A stretch of 64,000 nucleotides of DNA from Pelecanus crispus (Eukaryota; Chordata; Aves; Pelecaniformes; Pelecanidae). Where the stretch lies: positions 47,244,346 through 47,308,345 of the forward strand of contig NC_134648.1 in NCBI RefSeq assembly GCF_030463565.1. The letters are read 5' to 3'. A program made the position numbers and the translations under genes. The notes under the pieces were generated by a model that saw only the letters and a program-made list of their open reading frames with translations, had not been told where the DNA came from and made no database searches. Positions 22,420-34,869 of the stretch are shown here, in pieces; within the stretch, counting starts at the first letter, position 1; every line of letters starts with the position of its first letter.

Positions 22420-25400
22420 AGTAACGTTTGTCATTTTCCTTGTAGCAGATGGATAGATGTCTCTTCGTCACAAGCCCCCATCCTAGAAACTTGAAAGTAC
22501 TGGCAGAGTGCTCTATATTCAACGAGCCAAATGTGCTGTCAGTGAAACAAACGTGTGGAAATCATGAATTTCTTAAGTGAATCCAGTCAGGCTTTTTGCC
22601 TGGTAATATCCATTCTGGACAATTGTTATTGCCTACTGAAGAAGTATCAGGAGGGTATTTGTGCATGTTTTTTATTATAATGTTCATAAAAGTCTTAAAC
22701 TAAAATGAAATAAAAATAGCATCCAAATAAGCTATGTACATATTTCCATACATATGTAAGCTATACATGTTACTGAGGGAAGGTAGCAAAAAGAATGCCA
22801 TCTTATCAGATCAGTAAATTAATTTAGTCTCGGCGTTGGTTTGGAGATCAGTCATCAAACTAATGCCGAAATAGTCAACCTCAATAAATTCCAAGAAGTT
22901 GTCCTGCTAAACTGGTTATAAATCCCAGCTCAGAGTTACACCAAAGTAAACAGAATCTGTACTTAGAAGGGGTGAGTATCTGATGTCTTTTAATGTCTAG
23001 CACCTACACAACTTCAAAATACCTTTATTTGGGAGAAGGTGTGGATAGATACTCTGGATCAGCTGTCCCCATACTCCTTTCCTCAGACTCACTTCTCCAG
23101 ATCTGCAGGAGGTACTGTAAGTGCGTTAGTCAAAAGACGGTGCACAGGCACACCTTTTGCTGCTTGCGCCTGACTTCTGCTGTTGGATGGCAGATCATTT
23201 GATATCCCCATGCCAGTCCCACATTTACCAAAGTGATCTCTTCAGTCGGGACTTGCGGTCCTCGCTTGGATGTACGGAGAGGTTCTTTCTCCTAGGAAGG
23301 AGAAACTCGCTTGGTGGCTTGCTCTTTCCAAGTAACCAACTGCTGTCGGGGACTCCGGGAGACTAGTCTCCTGGTGACTTGCTGATCTAAAAAGAAAAGT
23401 TTCCTTCTCTTTGATTCTTGTCATTCACACTGTCTTGCAGCACCTTCAAACAAAATAGATATGAGGTCCCCCTTGGGATCCTTCAGTTTAATTCAAAACA
23501 AGTTTGCAACAGGTCAGCACCGCTGCGCATGAACATAAACAGTCTCATGTAAGCTAAGTGTTCAGAAATATTCTTTATTTTTCTACAGCATGGAACCTGT
23601 TGGCTTTTGGTTCTCACCTCAAAATGTTAAAATGCAGGGCACATGAGAATAAGGTGGTTTGTTCTTATTTGCATTAAATGTCTTGAAAAATTCCAGCATT
23701 TTGTGGAAAATTTAATATAAAATTACTACAGAAATAATGGGGAAAATACTAGCACAAAGGTCACTCATTCAACATTTATTCACCAGCAAAATAAAAATAC
23801 ATTTGGGCTAGTGATAAATTTCACAATTGCTATTTCTTCTGCTAATCTAAAATGAGATAAATGTTCTTATGCATTTGGGTTGGAAGTATACAATTTCAAT
23901 CCTGAGGTCTCATTTCAGCTTAAAATACGGGCTGGTTTGCTGGTGATTGGGAGCTGTGTCACTTACGCAGGCAGCACCTGAAAAATATCTTTCTTTGAAC
24001 TTCAGAACTGGGAAGTTGACCTGGTTGGTGTAACCATGGGCTAAGGATGTTTGTGGCAGTTTTTCTGTTTACCAGGATCTTGACCTAAAATTCAATGATG
24101 CCACTACCAGCCTTCTCATTGATCTGGGACAGTTGTCATTCCAGCCTCTGCAGAGTAGGTGTCAACATAAACATGTACAGACACGGGCATATATATACAC
24201 ATAGTAGTTATGACCTGGATTTTAAAGCAACATTTCATCAAGCTGCTGTTGTTGGCATCACAGCCTTGTGTTAATTCACACAGACCCTGTGTATCTAGAA
24301 AAAAAAAGACTTCTGGAGCTAGACTCAATAGAAGGAGCTTATTTTTGGTGGCCACTCCCTCCATATGTTACAGAAGAAATTATCTTAGGTAAGAAAAAGA
24401 GCTGGAAGTATTTCAGAAAACTCAGACCTAAGAAACCCTTCCTCTGGACATTCATGCTCCTCGGGCTCAGAGTCGTCCTCTTGCCCTGTTGTATTATCTC
24501 ACGCCACAGAGGTACCCAAATTAAATGAAGACATTGGAGAATCAGCAGGTTGCTTTTCTGAAAGGCACTGATTACAGAGAGTCTTGTGAATAGGTTCAGA
24601 CACAGCTTCAGCTGCAAGTGCAATTATGAGGTAGGCACCTGTGGCTGGACACGTGGTCCAGGGACGTTAGGGCTGAACAACAGCTCATATCTGCCAAATA
24701 GGAGAAGAACAGATGAAGATTCAAAAAGTCTTAGTATTTTAGATCAAACGCTCTTCCTCCTGAAATGGCCTGAGCTATGGAAAGGGTATCCCAGAAAGAA
24801 CAAGCCATATCGCCAGTCCACATCTGAGCACAGTTCTCATCCAGGCAACACAAATGGCTGCTTCACATGATGATGCAGCATTTTACACTGGCATGGGCAT
24901 AAACAGCTGCATCCTTGCAGCTACTTAGGTAATGATCAGGAGTAGGAATATCTTACCCTCTTCCTTGAAATCTGGAGACTTTCTAAAACACTCTGACCTG
25001 CTGGAAGTCCAGATTGCTTTTCAAAAATGGTAGAGTTGCCTCCCACGGACAAATGATTTGCTGAGACCTTCCCCTCTTCTTTGGATTCCCAAGCCAAAAA
25101 TTCTGAGATAAAAAGCAAATTAAATTCAAACATGTTACCCTGTCATTGATCTCAGCCATAATTTCCATTCTGTCAACCTATTTTAGAAGCTTGTATGTAG
25201 TTTGTGTGGGGAATACTTGCACATCTACTACTGTAAAACAGACCACCAGTATTATACACTTCTCTTTGAGTACTGGTGACTTTTCCAAATTTTTTTCCTC
25301 CAGCACCCACAGACTTATTACAGAAAGGGGGTGGCCACAATCTAATGAAATTCAGGATGTCCAAGAGACCTATATTCAAATACTCATAAATTGTCATGAA

Positions 25401-28400
25401 TATATGCTAGTAACCAGTCTCTCCAGCTGAGGTGACATCAGTTGAAGTCAAAATATACTGCTATAGGGTTGGTTGCTCTGAAGAACCACCTGTCAAATGG
25501 AGGATCCTACACTATCCTGATCCATTGATCTGATGTGACAACCCTAGCAGGGCTACTTACCACTCCCTCAAGGATCATATCTGTTGCTGGCTACCCAGAG
25601 CTTTACAGCTGTGTAAAATTTCCTGTTATTAGAACTAGCCCCCTAAGCCTGGACTCAGCAATTTCCTCATAGACTGAAGGAGCTCTTGACTCAGTTGAGT
25701 GGGGCTTCTGGCTTCTAGTGATGACTTGGGAATTCAAGCAAATACTCAATATGGAAAAGCTTCGTTTTCCTAAAGTCTAGGCCTTGGAAGAGTCACAGTC
25801 CCCGTGAAACATTCCTTCTTCAGAAAGGCACTCAGCATCACAGTGCGGTGCTTGGTGGGTGAGGCTTTCCATAGCAAAAGAGGGCTCTGAAGGTTCAATG
25901 AGTTAAAACACAGAGGATGCCCATTTACCATCTGGATCTACCTCAGACATCCTGTTAAACACGGGTGGGCAACCACTTAATCTACCTGGGTCCTAGTGCA
26001 GTCTGTAAACTGATGATAACATTAAGCAATCTCATAGAAAATGTATATGGTTAAATGTATCCCTGTTTATGAGACTCTCATGCGCTATTGATGGAATCTG
26101 TGTCAACGCAGAAAAGAGGAAGAAATTCACTACTAGGTAGCCCAGTGCTATACCTAATGGTTAATATCGTTGCACCAATGTATAGTGTTTGTATTTACAC
26201 TAGAAGGCAACAGCCTTGTAATAGTCAAGATGAGAAATGGCCAAGGTTTAGCCAATTTCAACAATGGATCAAGAGAGAAAAGGAGGAAACTACCTGTCTG
26301 GGTCTCTCCAAATAACTCCTCTCCCAGGTTCTAAGTGATAAATGCCATAATAAAAGTTGTTGGGGTGTTCTCCTCTCAAATACAGCTTAAATTATGGACA
26401 CCTTGTCCTGAAAGAGACAGCCACAGGAGAGGTTTTGAGCAGGTGAGCAAAATTTATTCATCACATGGGTCCATTTGGCCTCCATACCATGAATCATCAC
26501 CGAGTCTGGGTGTATTTAGGGTAGAAAGAAGGAACAACAAATGGGAAGAGGGTATTAAATAATATTTGCCATAAAGACCACTCAGCTGAAGACCATTCAT
26601 TTAAACAAGAGAGCCTAGAAATTGAAACCCCAGTACATTTCGAAGGGATAAAGGGCAGTGTGTAAGTTAGCTGTGGAATGCAATAGCAGGGTATTGAAGC
26701 AAGTTGTTTAGTCGGGTTTCTAAAATCCAGTCAGCAACATGCAGATGAGACACCTCTAACTATTTTTCATCCCTTCTGATCACACCAAGAATGTGAGGAT
26801 GGCACAGTGCTTTCATAGGAGCCACAGGCAGAAGTAAGGCCAAAGTAAGGCAGAGGGATGAGGCCAGTGGGCGAAGGGAAGCATTTGAGAAGGCTGCAGT
26901 TGCAATGCAGCTTCCTTTGGCTGAAGAGCGCCAGCGGTTTGGTCAGACTGTGCTTTAAGATGATTTGGGGGATTCTTCACCAGACGTCCATATGGGCATC
27001 CAGGAAGAGATATCTGCAATTTTACCAGGAGATCCCATTCTTTCCAGTTCAGTTACCCAAGCCTTCATCTCCAGTTGCAGTGTGAAGCACCTTGGTATGG
27101 AGCCTGTGGCTCCTAGGACAGTCCAGCTGTTATGGTGTGCTGTAGTCACTTTGCTCACGGGCATGGCTTGCTCTCATTTCAGCCTCTCTGCCGCTTCCTG
27201 TACTAGCTTACCACTGAATCCTGAAGCAACCTTAATAATCAGTTGTTACATCCAGGATGTACCATGTCTGGGGCAAGACTTCCAAAAGATGAGATGGATT
27301 CTAAGGGTGGTAAGCACTCCCACAGCAACAAGAAGCCAGCAACAAGAAGCCATCACAAACCTTGGCCATCCCTTTGTGACCTTTCAAGTACATTTCTTCA
27401 GCCACATCCTGCCCATCATAATTAGACAGCAGCAAGGTATATAGTTTAAAAAGGCCTCCTCTGCTCCTCTCCTCAGCATTGCCAGGAACATCCCAGACCT
27501 GTCGGTGCTCCACTGCAGCTGCCTGTCCCCCAGGAGAAGAATGACCGCAAGGCCAGACCTCTGGCAGGTGTCAGTCATGTTCAGATAACCTACCTTGTGC
27601 TTGAGGAATATGGTGAAGCTGGTTTTATGGTCACGGCCCTAGGTTTAGGGCTCAAAAAGCTGGATTCAGCTCTTAGATTTTCCGTGAGACCTTGGTTATG
27701 TCATTTAGCCTCTCTATGCAGGGATCCTGCCTGCTCCAGAAAGGTGAGGTAAGGATGAATCTGTAACTCCAGAGGACATGCCCAAATTCTCTAGTGAGGG
27801 AGATCATATAGGATGTTAGGTAAACAGCTCTCTTGCTGTCTCGTGATTTGCATGCAGTAAAGAGCAACTGAGAAAAGACTTATTGAGAAAAAAATTCCAT
27901 TTTCAATCAGTAGTTGTATACTCTGATGTAAATATGAAGCAACTAACAGTGCCTTGCAACGACCTGCTGTATGGCAAGCATGGGAGTTTGCAGCCTGCCA
28001 GCAGCCACTGCGGGCTCCTCGTGGGGTGATGGACCTGTGGCAGCCCCCCGCCGCCACGGACCCCCACCGGGGCCACAGGCATGGTGGGCACTGCTGGCCG
28101 AGCCTACGGGGAGCTGTGGCCGTGGGAGCCCTCACCCCATCCATGTCCCCTTCCCCTCCTACCTGCATGCTTGGCCGATTTCTGGGCAAGCCCCCCACCC
28201 CGTCACCAACCTCCAAAACCCCTCTCCATCTGGAGCCTGCTTTATCGCGGTGGGGAGCCCTCCTGCCCCGCAGCATCCCTCACGCCGCGTCCCCTCTGGG
28301 GGTGTTTGTCCTCCCTAGGCGCCTGCGGCCACGGCCCCGCAGCATCCCAGCTCCCACGGGGCAGCCTCGCTTGTCCCCATCCCCGGGCGGCCCAGGTGAG

Positions 28401-28430
28401 CGGGCGCTGGAGGGGGGCTGCACATCACCT
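22420..28430. other. Long intergenic stretch, no gene seen
   Basis: Mostly unique, moderately AT-rich sequence. A frame at 26965-27444 (159 codons) has no recognisable domain, no conserved neighbour and no splice context, so I do not call it a gene. From about 27.95 kb GC content rises sharply toward the CpG-rich block that follows. Short TA/CA words near 24180-24205 are the only simple sequence. Confidence 0.5.
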
Positions 28431-28439
28431 GACCCCCTC

Positions 28440-28560
28440 CAGCCCATTCCCTCAGACAGGACGTCAAGTTAATGAGCCCTCAGGCCTGTAATTAGCTGTC
28501 AATTACCTCAAATTAATCAACTCCTCGCCTAATTAAGCATAATCGGCAGGTGGGCAGAAA
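28440..28560. promoter_or_regulatory. Dense homeodomain-site cluster, candidate VSX2 enhancer
   Basis: Five homeodomain cores lie in about 70 bp: TTAATGAG at 28469-28476, GCCTGTAATTAGC at 28484-28496, CAATTA at 28500-28505, AATTAATC at 28511-28518 and TAATTAAG at 28530-28537. TAATTAGC is the site type reported for VSX2/CHX10 itself. The same GCCTGTAATTA word recurs at 48961 and 49307. The cluster sits at the left edge of a CpG-rich block, about 31 kb upstream of VSX2. Autoregulation by VSX2 or input from other paired-type factors is the inferred role. Confidence 0.55.
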
Positions 28561-28569
28561 ACGGGCCAT

Positions 28570-28960
28570 TGTGCGGGAGCCATGAGAAAAGCATGGCTGG
28601 CAAACTTGGTTAGGATCAGCGGCGCATTCCCGGACGCCGCGCCACCGACACCCGGGCGCCCGCCCCGCTCGCGGGCACCCTGGCCCCCGCCGCCCCCCAG
28701 CCCCGGGTCTGCTGCTGCGGGGCAGCGCGGTGGCGGGGCGGCAGGGACAGGGCTGCCGGGGACGGGAATTAACACAACCCCAAAAAATCCCCATCCTCCA
28801 GAGCTCTGTTTGGCGGAGGGGAGATGTTCCCTGCCGGGGCTGGGGAGGGAGCAGGGCTCCTGCCAACTTTCAGATGTCACCGGAGCACAGGACGTGAACT
28901 GCTCTCTGCCGCGCCGGGGGCCGGATCCTGCACCCCGCGCGCTAAATCCCCGCAAGCACC
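28570..28960. promoter_or_regulatory. Intergenic CpG island without a recognisable gene
   Basis: High GC with frequent, undepleted CpG (for example around 28620-28760 and 28900-28940). GC-rich frames on both strands here encode proline/alanine/arginine-rich low-complexity translations in several frames at once, so they are composition artefacts. The island could be an enhancer-associated orphan CpG island or the promoter of an unannotated noncoding RNA. Confidence 0.55.
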
Positions 28961-28984
28961 AGCTTTATTTAAACGCAAACAGGG

Positions 28985-29260
28985 CACAGTATCTTTCTGA
29001 GCCATGGAGAAGAAGGGCTGAGGGAAATGCAATTTTACAGTAAAAGTATTGTGCACAATATTGAAGTGAAAGGTTTTGATTATGCCTAGAAAGTCTTTTT
29101 TTTTTTTTTTTTATGTAGCCAGATTATCACCCAGTGCGCTGGATTTACACTGCATTAGTGATTGTCAAGATTAGAGCAGAATCCCCGGATAACAAACAGG
29201 AACACAAGACGTCAATTTATGACATAATAGCAATAGTAATGCAACAATAATCATAGTCAA
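28985..29260. promoter_or_regulatory. Candidate conserved noncoding element with SOX-like palindrome
   Basis: Contains the perfect 14-base palindrome TATTGTGCACAATA at 29047-29060 (facing ATTGT/ACAAT SOX-like half sites, also close to a C/EBP palindrome). It also has OTX/CRX-like GATTA cores near 29122 and 29170, a CRE-like GACGTCA around 29208, and several TAAT words to 29255. A 17-base T run at 29096-29112 interrupts it. It continues the enhancer-like block that starts at 28440. Confidence 0.42.
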
Positions 29261-32200
29261 GAGAAGAAGCATGCGGTGGAGGGTGAGTTGGATCTCTCGG
29301 CTCTGAAGAGAGAAGCTGCCTGCATTGGAGTGGCTTTGATTAAAAATCCCTCTGTTGTGTCCAGAAGGATGATTTTATACTTTATTCCTGACAGAGAGGA
29401 AAAGCAACAGCCCAGCACAGGTCTGGCAAAGTTGGTGCATGAAACAACCAGCAACTAGATGGGCAAGTCAGGAGATGCAACCTGCCCCCTTGACCCTGCT
29501 AAGTGTCTATGCAGGAGCCAAAAGCCCCCCGGACCTCTCAAGAGAAGGTGCACATCAAATGTGGCATTTCTGTGCCTACAGCTATTTGGAGCACAAGCCC
29601 TGAGAAGAGAGGCTGCAGGCAGCCCCTGCCCTGCAAAGGGTGTCACTGGGTGACGAGAGCGGGGCTGCGGTGCTGCCGTGCTGGGGAACGAGCCAGATCC
29701 TGGCAGCTGGCCTGGCCTGGGGGATTAGAGACTCCCCTGCCTTCCCAGCACAGGGGCACATGCTGCAGCCGGGCCCACGAGGCCCCTCTTTTTTTTCCTG
29801 CCTGCCCTGTTCTCAGTCAAGTGCTTATTACCGCAGCAGAAGGTTTGGGCAGGGACCCCTCTGCAGACATAATGCAGGAGCCCATGAGATGCTGGGGGAC
29901 TCAGTGTCCCCTCTGTCCCCTTGGCAAAGACACCACTTTCCAGTGCTTCCCCTGCACCTGCCATCTCAGGGGGAATCTCTAGACCCTCCTGGGGGACAGC
30001 TCTTTTTTTGGGAATCAGGAACCACCCCAGTATCCTCATGTTCCTCAATTTCCAAGTGTTTTTCTTCCAGCCCCCCCCCCCCATCATGCGTATTCCTTTG
30101 GCTGAAGCACTGGCCCCGCTCTTTGGGAGGTCCATCACCACATTCCCGATGACCAGCTTGGGAGGGATGTTCTGTGTGACAGTGTCACGGATGGTGACAT
30201 GAGCTGCGGGTAAGCAGTGCTCTCCTGAAGCTCCCTGTTTATTTATGGGCATGTTGCAGATGCACATCGATTTCACCGGCTCATTCCCATTTAGATCTGG
30301 AGCACTCAAATGACTTACATCAAGGTTGGCTAAGCATTTCTATTATCAGCTGCCTTCTTAATCACTCATAACTCTTTCTGCCTGGGAGTGTGAAGTTCTC
30401 CAGATCTGATCTCCATCCAATGAAGTGGCAGTTGCTTTGGCTGTGCTGTGTTTGAGCAAAAAGGGCTCAGGTGTTTATGAGGGTAAGTGCCCAAGCCACA
30501 GAACTCTTATCCCATTATAAACCAAAACTCTATCTTTGTGGAAATGAAAAAAAAAAAAACCCAACAGAGAAGCAGGCAGTAGAAATCTGTTAGGGCTAAA
30601 CTGATGGAGCAGCTTTCAATGATCCACTGAAAATCAATTGCAAGAGGGCTGAGTTGTTACAGATCGAAAAATTGTGCTCAGAGAGGCAGCGTTATTGCTG
30701 GTGGGCTGCTGCTGCTGCTGCTGCCACCGCCTGGAGACCTCCCTGCCGCTGGGGCCGCATGGCGGGCGAGCGGGCACGGCGCTGTACAGCCGAGCGCTGC
30801 CTCGCTGGGGAAGCCAAGGGCCTGGCTGGGACCGCACATGGCCACCTCTTTGGGGAGCACCCCTGGAGCCCGGCCACTGGCTGGGGCTGTACCTCCTGGA
30901 GAGGAGGAGGAAGGGTATGGGGGCAGCACCAGAGTAGATTGGAGGAATCCAGTGGCTATTCAGGTATGAGACAGAAAAAGAAACATATTTATTCCTATCC
31001 CTGACATTGTTTGAACCTTACTGGCCACTCCAGCTGTACCAGACTCTGCTGTCCTGCAGGTCTCCAGCTGGGAAAATGCTCTTCTCCCCCTTGGCACCGT
31101 CATAACAAACACAAAAAAAAAAGCTGGGTGAGCAATGAAGCTGTGCCATTTTCTGAGTTGGAAAAAGCAAAAGCTATGACTGTTTCATTAATTGTTTTGG
31201 CCAATGAGTTAGAAACAACAGTAGGGAATTCACAACAACCCGCCTGTCGTTCTGTCTGTACGCAGTACTGGGTGTTTGTAAGGATCATGACCACCACCTC
31301 GTTTACTTTGTGCGATGCCATAGCGTTGAGGCTGGCCACGTTTTGGTTTGGTCGTTCCTTGCTGCATTGCCCTGGCAAGTAGCAGAAGTGGTTTGAGGGG
31401 AAGGCACTGCTGCTCTAAACAGTTGGTCCTACAAAAGCCGTGAGCTTCTCTGGACTTGACAGCTAACTGGAGCAAGGTGGAGAGTGAGCTCTTCCTGACC
31501 AACCCTCTCTGCAGCTCTACCCCAAGATCATAAAAATAAAGCACTCGGGTTAGACAGTACTTACAATGTGCATCATGATTCTCCTACACCTGTTCATTAT
31601 AATGCAATCTGCAATCACATATCTGCAGTGCTGCAGTCTCTCCCCGGTCATGCATGAAACTAACTTCAGCAATAACCGGGTAACCTCATTGAAAACAACG
31701 GCCAGCCCCCCTGGGCCAGGGGTTTTGGGCTAGCCTAGAGCAGGCTGCCTGTCCTGAGCTCCTGCTGGCCCTGGGCCCCATGGGAAGGTGCACAGCAGCC
31801 TGTCAACATCAGGCACTTAAGAAAACCGTGAAAGAAGGTCACAGATTTCATAACCATTCAGTGTCGTGTGGTAGCACCTGGCAAACAGCCTCATCCTGGC
31901 ACTGAGGGTACGTGCACACACGCGCGTGCAAGTCTGCTTAGCAAGGTGCAAGCATGCTGCGTTCCTGGGCAGGAGCCACCTTGGGTCAAGGAGCAGCTGT
32001 GCCCAAACCAGGAGCCTTGAGGGTGACCAAGACATGAGGCTGGGTGTGGAGATGCTCCAGCACAGCTCCACGCTGCCAGGCTGGAGCCGGCTGCCAGCCA
32101 GAGCAAACCCACATCTGTCCCTGCTTGTCTGTGTAGACACACACTTAATAACCATTATTGCTTCCCGGAGCAAGTTTCTAGGCTTCATTATGGTTTTACT

Positions 32201-33235
32201 TGTCTTGCAGGGGATACAGCAAGGCACTCTGATAAATGAAGAGAAAGGGCTGCTTGCTTTGCAGGGGATTTATGTGACAGTCTCTCTCTCAGCCCAGGAA
32301 ATCCTTTGTGCCGTTCCTCACGGTTGGCATCACTAGCCAGCTGCGGATATGGTGCAGCAGACCCAGGAAGCCGGCAGATGAGCGCACCATCGCTGTCCCT
32401 GCGCTCTCACCAGCAGCGGGTCAGCACAAAGCCACCTCCAAGCAGGCTCTGGCTGGCCCTGGGCACCTAAAACCCCAGACCCAAAGAGGCAGAACAGCCC
32501 AAGGAGTGGCGGTGGTTGGTGCTGCACCGCCTTGGAGGTGCTGAGGGCACCAGCAGTGTTCACCTGGGGCCATGGTAGAGTTACCCAGCTGAGTCTGAGT
32601 GCTACTGAAAGACAGACACCATGCTGGTTTGTTCCCAGTGTTGCTCCACTGACCTGAGCTACCCTTCACAACCAGGGCGGCTCCAGGAGACCCTTGCATG
32701 AGGAGCCCTCAGTGCATCACTGTCTGTGCCCATGAGCGTGGCCACTGCATGATCCCTGCGCGTCCCTGTCCCTCACCCACCGTGGATGCTGAAGGCTGCA
32801 GGGTCTGTTGGTGGGGTCATGATGCTGGATGGGGACACCACAGCTAAGGGGGCAGAGGGCACGGACGGCCCGGAGCTAGAGGCCACGCACGTGAAGGCAG
32901 CAGCTGGTGCAGGGTGCGCTGCCCAGCGTCCCAAGGCCGTGGTGGGGAGCATGCAGGGACCATATGGAAGGTGCCGCCAAACGAGGCCGTTGAAGCAAAG
33001 GCTGCAAATGAGTTTAGTAGACAGCCAGACATTTTGAGGAGGGGGGAGACAGAGGGGGAAGTGGAGGAGAGCAGGAGAAAGGGAGAGCCCATTGCCACGG
33101 CCAAGAGGGACCCGCTGGGGCACACAGGCGTGGTGGGCAGCGCTTCCTTTCCCCCCACCCTGCACCTTCTCCTGCTGCCCTAACTTTAAGACCCCTCAAA
33201 GGGGAGAGGGGACCAAGGTGTCGTTGCCCCCTTCT
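29260..33235. other. Intergenic, GC-moderate, no gene supported
   Basis: Includes a 12-base C run near 30070, a (CTG)6 run at 30706-30723, an A run at 30548-30560, and patchy CpG near 30.7-30.9 kb and 32.8-33.1 kb. Numerous overlapping short frames have low-complexity translations on both strands and no domain. No repeat family was recognised. Confidence 0.5.
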
Positions 33236-33239
33236 TTGT

Positions 33240-33600
33240 TTTTAATTACTTCCCATTTTAATCTTGATTTGCATGTCGATCTCTCAGAACTGGGCCAGGG
33301 ACTCTACAAAGCCCTCGTCAGCAACTCCCCCAATAATAAACAGGAAAAGGCTTAAGGGGCAAATCACTTGCATGTTAATGAGACTGTTTGCTGGAGTCAA
33401 GAGAGAAAACAGCAAACAAACAAATGGACTGAATTCCAGCAGCAGCTGTTTGCTCCTTAATCTCGGCTCGTCAGAGCTGCCCTTTGATGGGACACAATCT
33501 ACACAAACGATTGTGCTAAATCTTCTAATCTACGTCCTCATTATTACATCCCTTCTTACGCATGTAAATCAGGGACAAACTCATTTTAATATGTAGATAG
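33240..33600. promoter_or_regulatory. Candidate VSX2 enhancer: POU octamer, OTX/CRX and SOX sites
   Basis: Unique sequence with a striking motif set. TAATTA is at 33243-33248. An OTX/CRX-like TAATCT (33259-33264) lies just before a perfect POU octamer ATTTGCAT (33267-33274). TTGCATGTTAATGAG at 33368-33382 combines POU and homeodomain half sites. An E-box CAGCTG lies at 33443-33448, TTAATCTC follows at about 33457, a TCF/LEF-like CTTTGAT is at 33482-33488, and a perfect inverted pair CACAATC/GATTGTG is at 33493-33499 and 33509-33515. POU plus paired-type sites are the combination reported for mammalian Chx10 upstream enhancers active in progenitors and bipolar cells. It sits about 26 kb upstream of the VSX2 start. 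Function is inferred. Confidence 0.55.
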
Positions 33601-33609
33601 ATTATGGAA

Positions 33610-33633
33610 GGGAAGGGGAGGGGATTGGAGGGG
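33610..33633 (+). other. G-quadruplex-forming motif
   Basis: Four G runs (GGG, GGGG, GGGG, GGGG) separated by loops of 2, 1 and 6 bases fit the standard intramolecular G4 pattern. It lies directly downstream of the POU/SOX motif block. Confidence 0.6.
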
Positions 33634-34869
33634 AAAGGAGCTGCTGGTGGTGTCTGCGCCTGCCGTTTTGGAGGGTGTTAATGAGGAGCGCAGGGAGGGA
33701 AGCTGTCTGCATAGACCCCCAGGGTACCAGGAGGAGGAGGAGGAAGAGGAGGACCTGTTGTCAGGGCAAAAGGGGGAGTATAAAGGGGCAAGGACACTGG
33801 TGCTGGGATGCTGGAGAAGACACGGGTGTGGGGCAGCATTGGCAAGGCGCTGTGACAGGGCGCTGAGGCGGACCTCACCCTGACATCCCCCCAAGCCCTC
33901 TGCCCGTGCACTCAGCCCCCCCGGCTTTGTCGAGGCGGGATGCTGGAGGAGGGCTTGGTGGTGTTCAGGAGAGCCTCGTGGTGGCAAAGCGAGAGGAGAC
34001 AGGGCCGCACTGTGGGGGCACATTGGGACCCTGGCATTGTGCCTGGGTGCCTTGCAGTGCAGGGCCTCCTTGCAGCACAGCACCATGGTCTCCCACCCCT
34101 CCTCAACCCACCCACTCCTGGCACTGTCAGTCAGCGGACTGAGGATCAGACCAACCAGCTTGACCCAGGTTGGAGTAGCAGGCTAACACCTCAGGCTGCA
34201 GAGCCCAAGGGCAGCCTACACTGCCTTCAAGCAAATGCCATTAGAGCTATGGCTATGATCTTTAACATTAAAAATAGCTGCTTTTACAACAGATACAACT
34301 GTGGCAAAAAGAGCTCTCCTCTCTTGCATTTCCCTGCCTCTGGCACCTCCAAATCCAACTGTCCACCTGCAACCTGCCCCTAACCTTCTTCCATTGGAAC
34401 AAGGTGGGAGAACAGCAAGGTCGTGCAGCACCAGCCTTATTTATCTGAGCCACCTTCTCTTCCTCTGCTCCAGGAGGGGCAGCCTCCTGGTGAAATAGGA
34501 AAAAATATTTTTAAATCAACCTGGTTAGTTCACAAATTCCCCACTGACCTCACACCTGTGAAGGAAGGATGCAGAAGATAAGCAGTAGGTTGGAGCACAA
34601 GAGGTGGGTATAGAAGAACCGCACAGGCATGCAGGAACATAATCAAAAAGGCCAAGCATAAAATAAGTTTGCAAGTAGCAGGATAATCAAAGGGAACAAG
34701 AAATCATTCTGTAAATTCATTAGTATCAAGAGGAAGACTGTGCAAAATATTGGCTCACTGCTCAACAGGGAGTGAAAATTATTGACAGACGATAATATTA
34801 GAAAAACTAATAACAGTGATAAAGAGGTAAGATCTTGGCATAGAATAAGGAAAGAGTATGGTAGAGGTA

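Noticed and set aside
26965..27444. 159-codon plus-strand frame
   Set aside because: Mixed composition but no recognisable family and no flanking gene structure. Chance cannot be excluded.
27954..28491. Cluster of overlapping frames of 115-172 codons
   Set aside because: Several frames on both strands are open at once and Pro/Ser-rich, as expected from GC-rich noncoding sequence.
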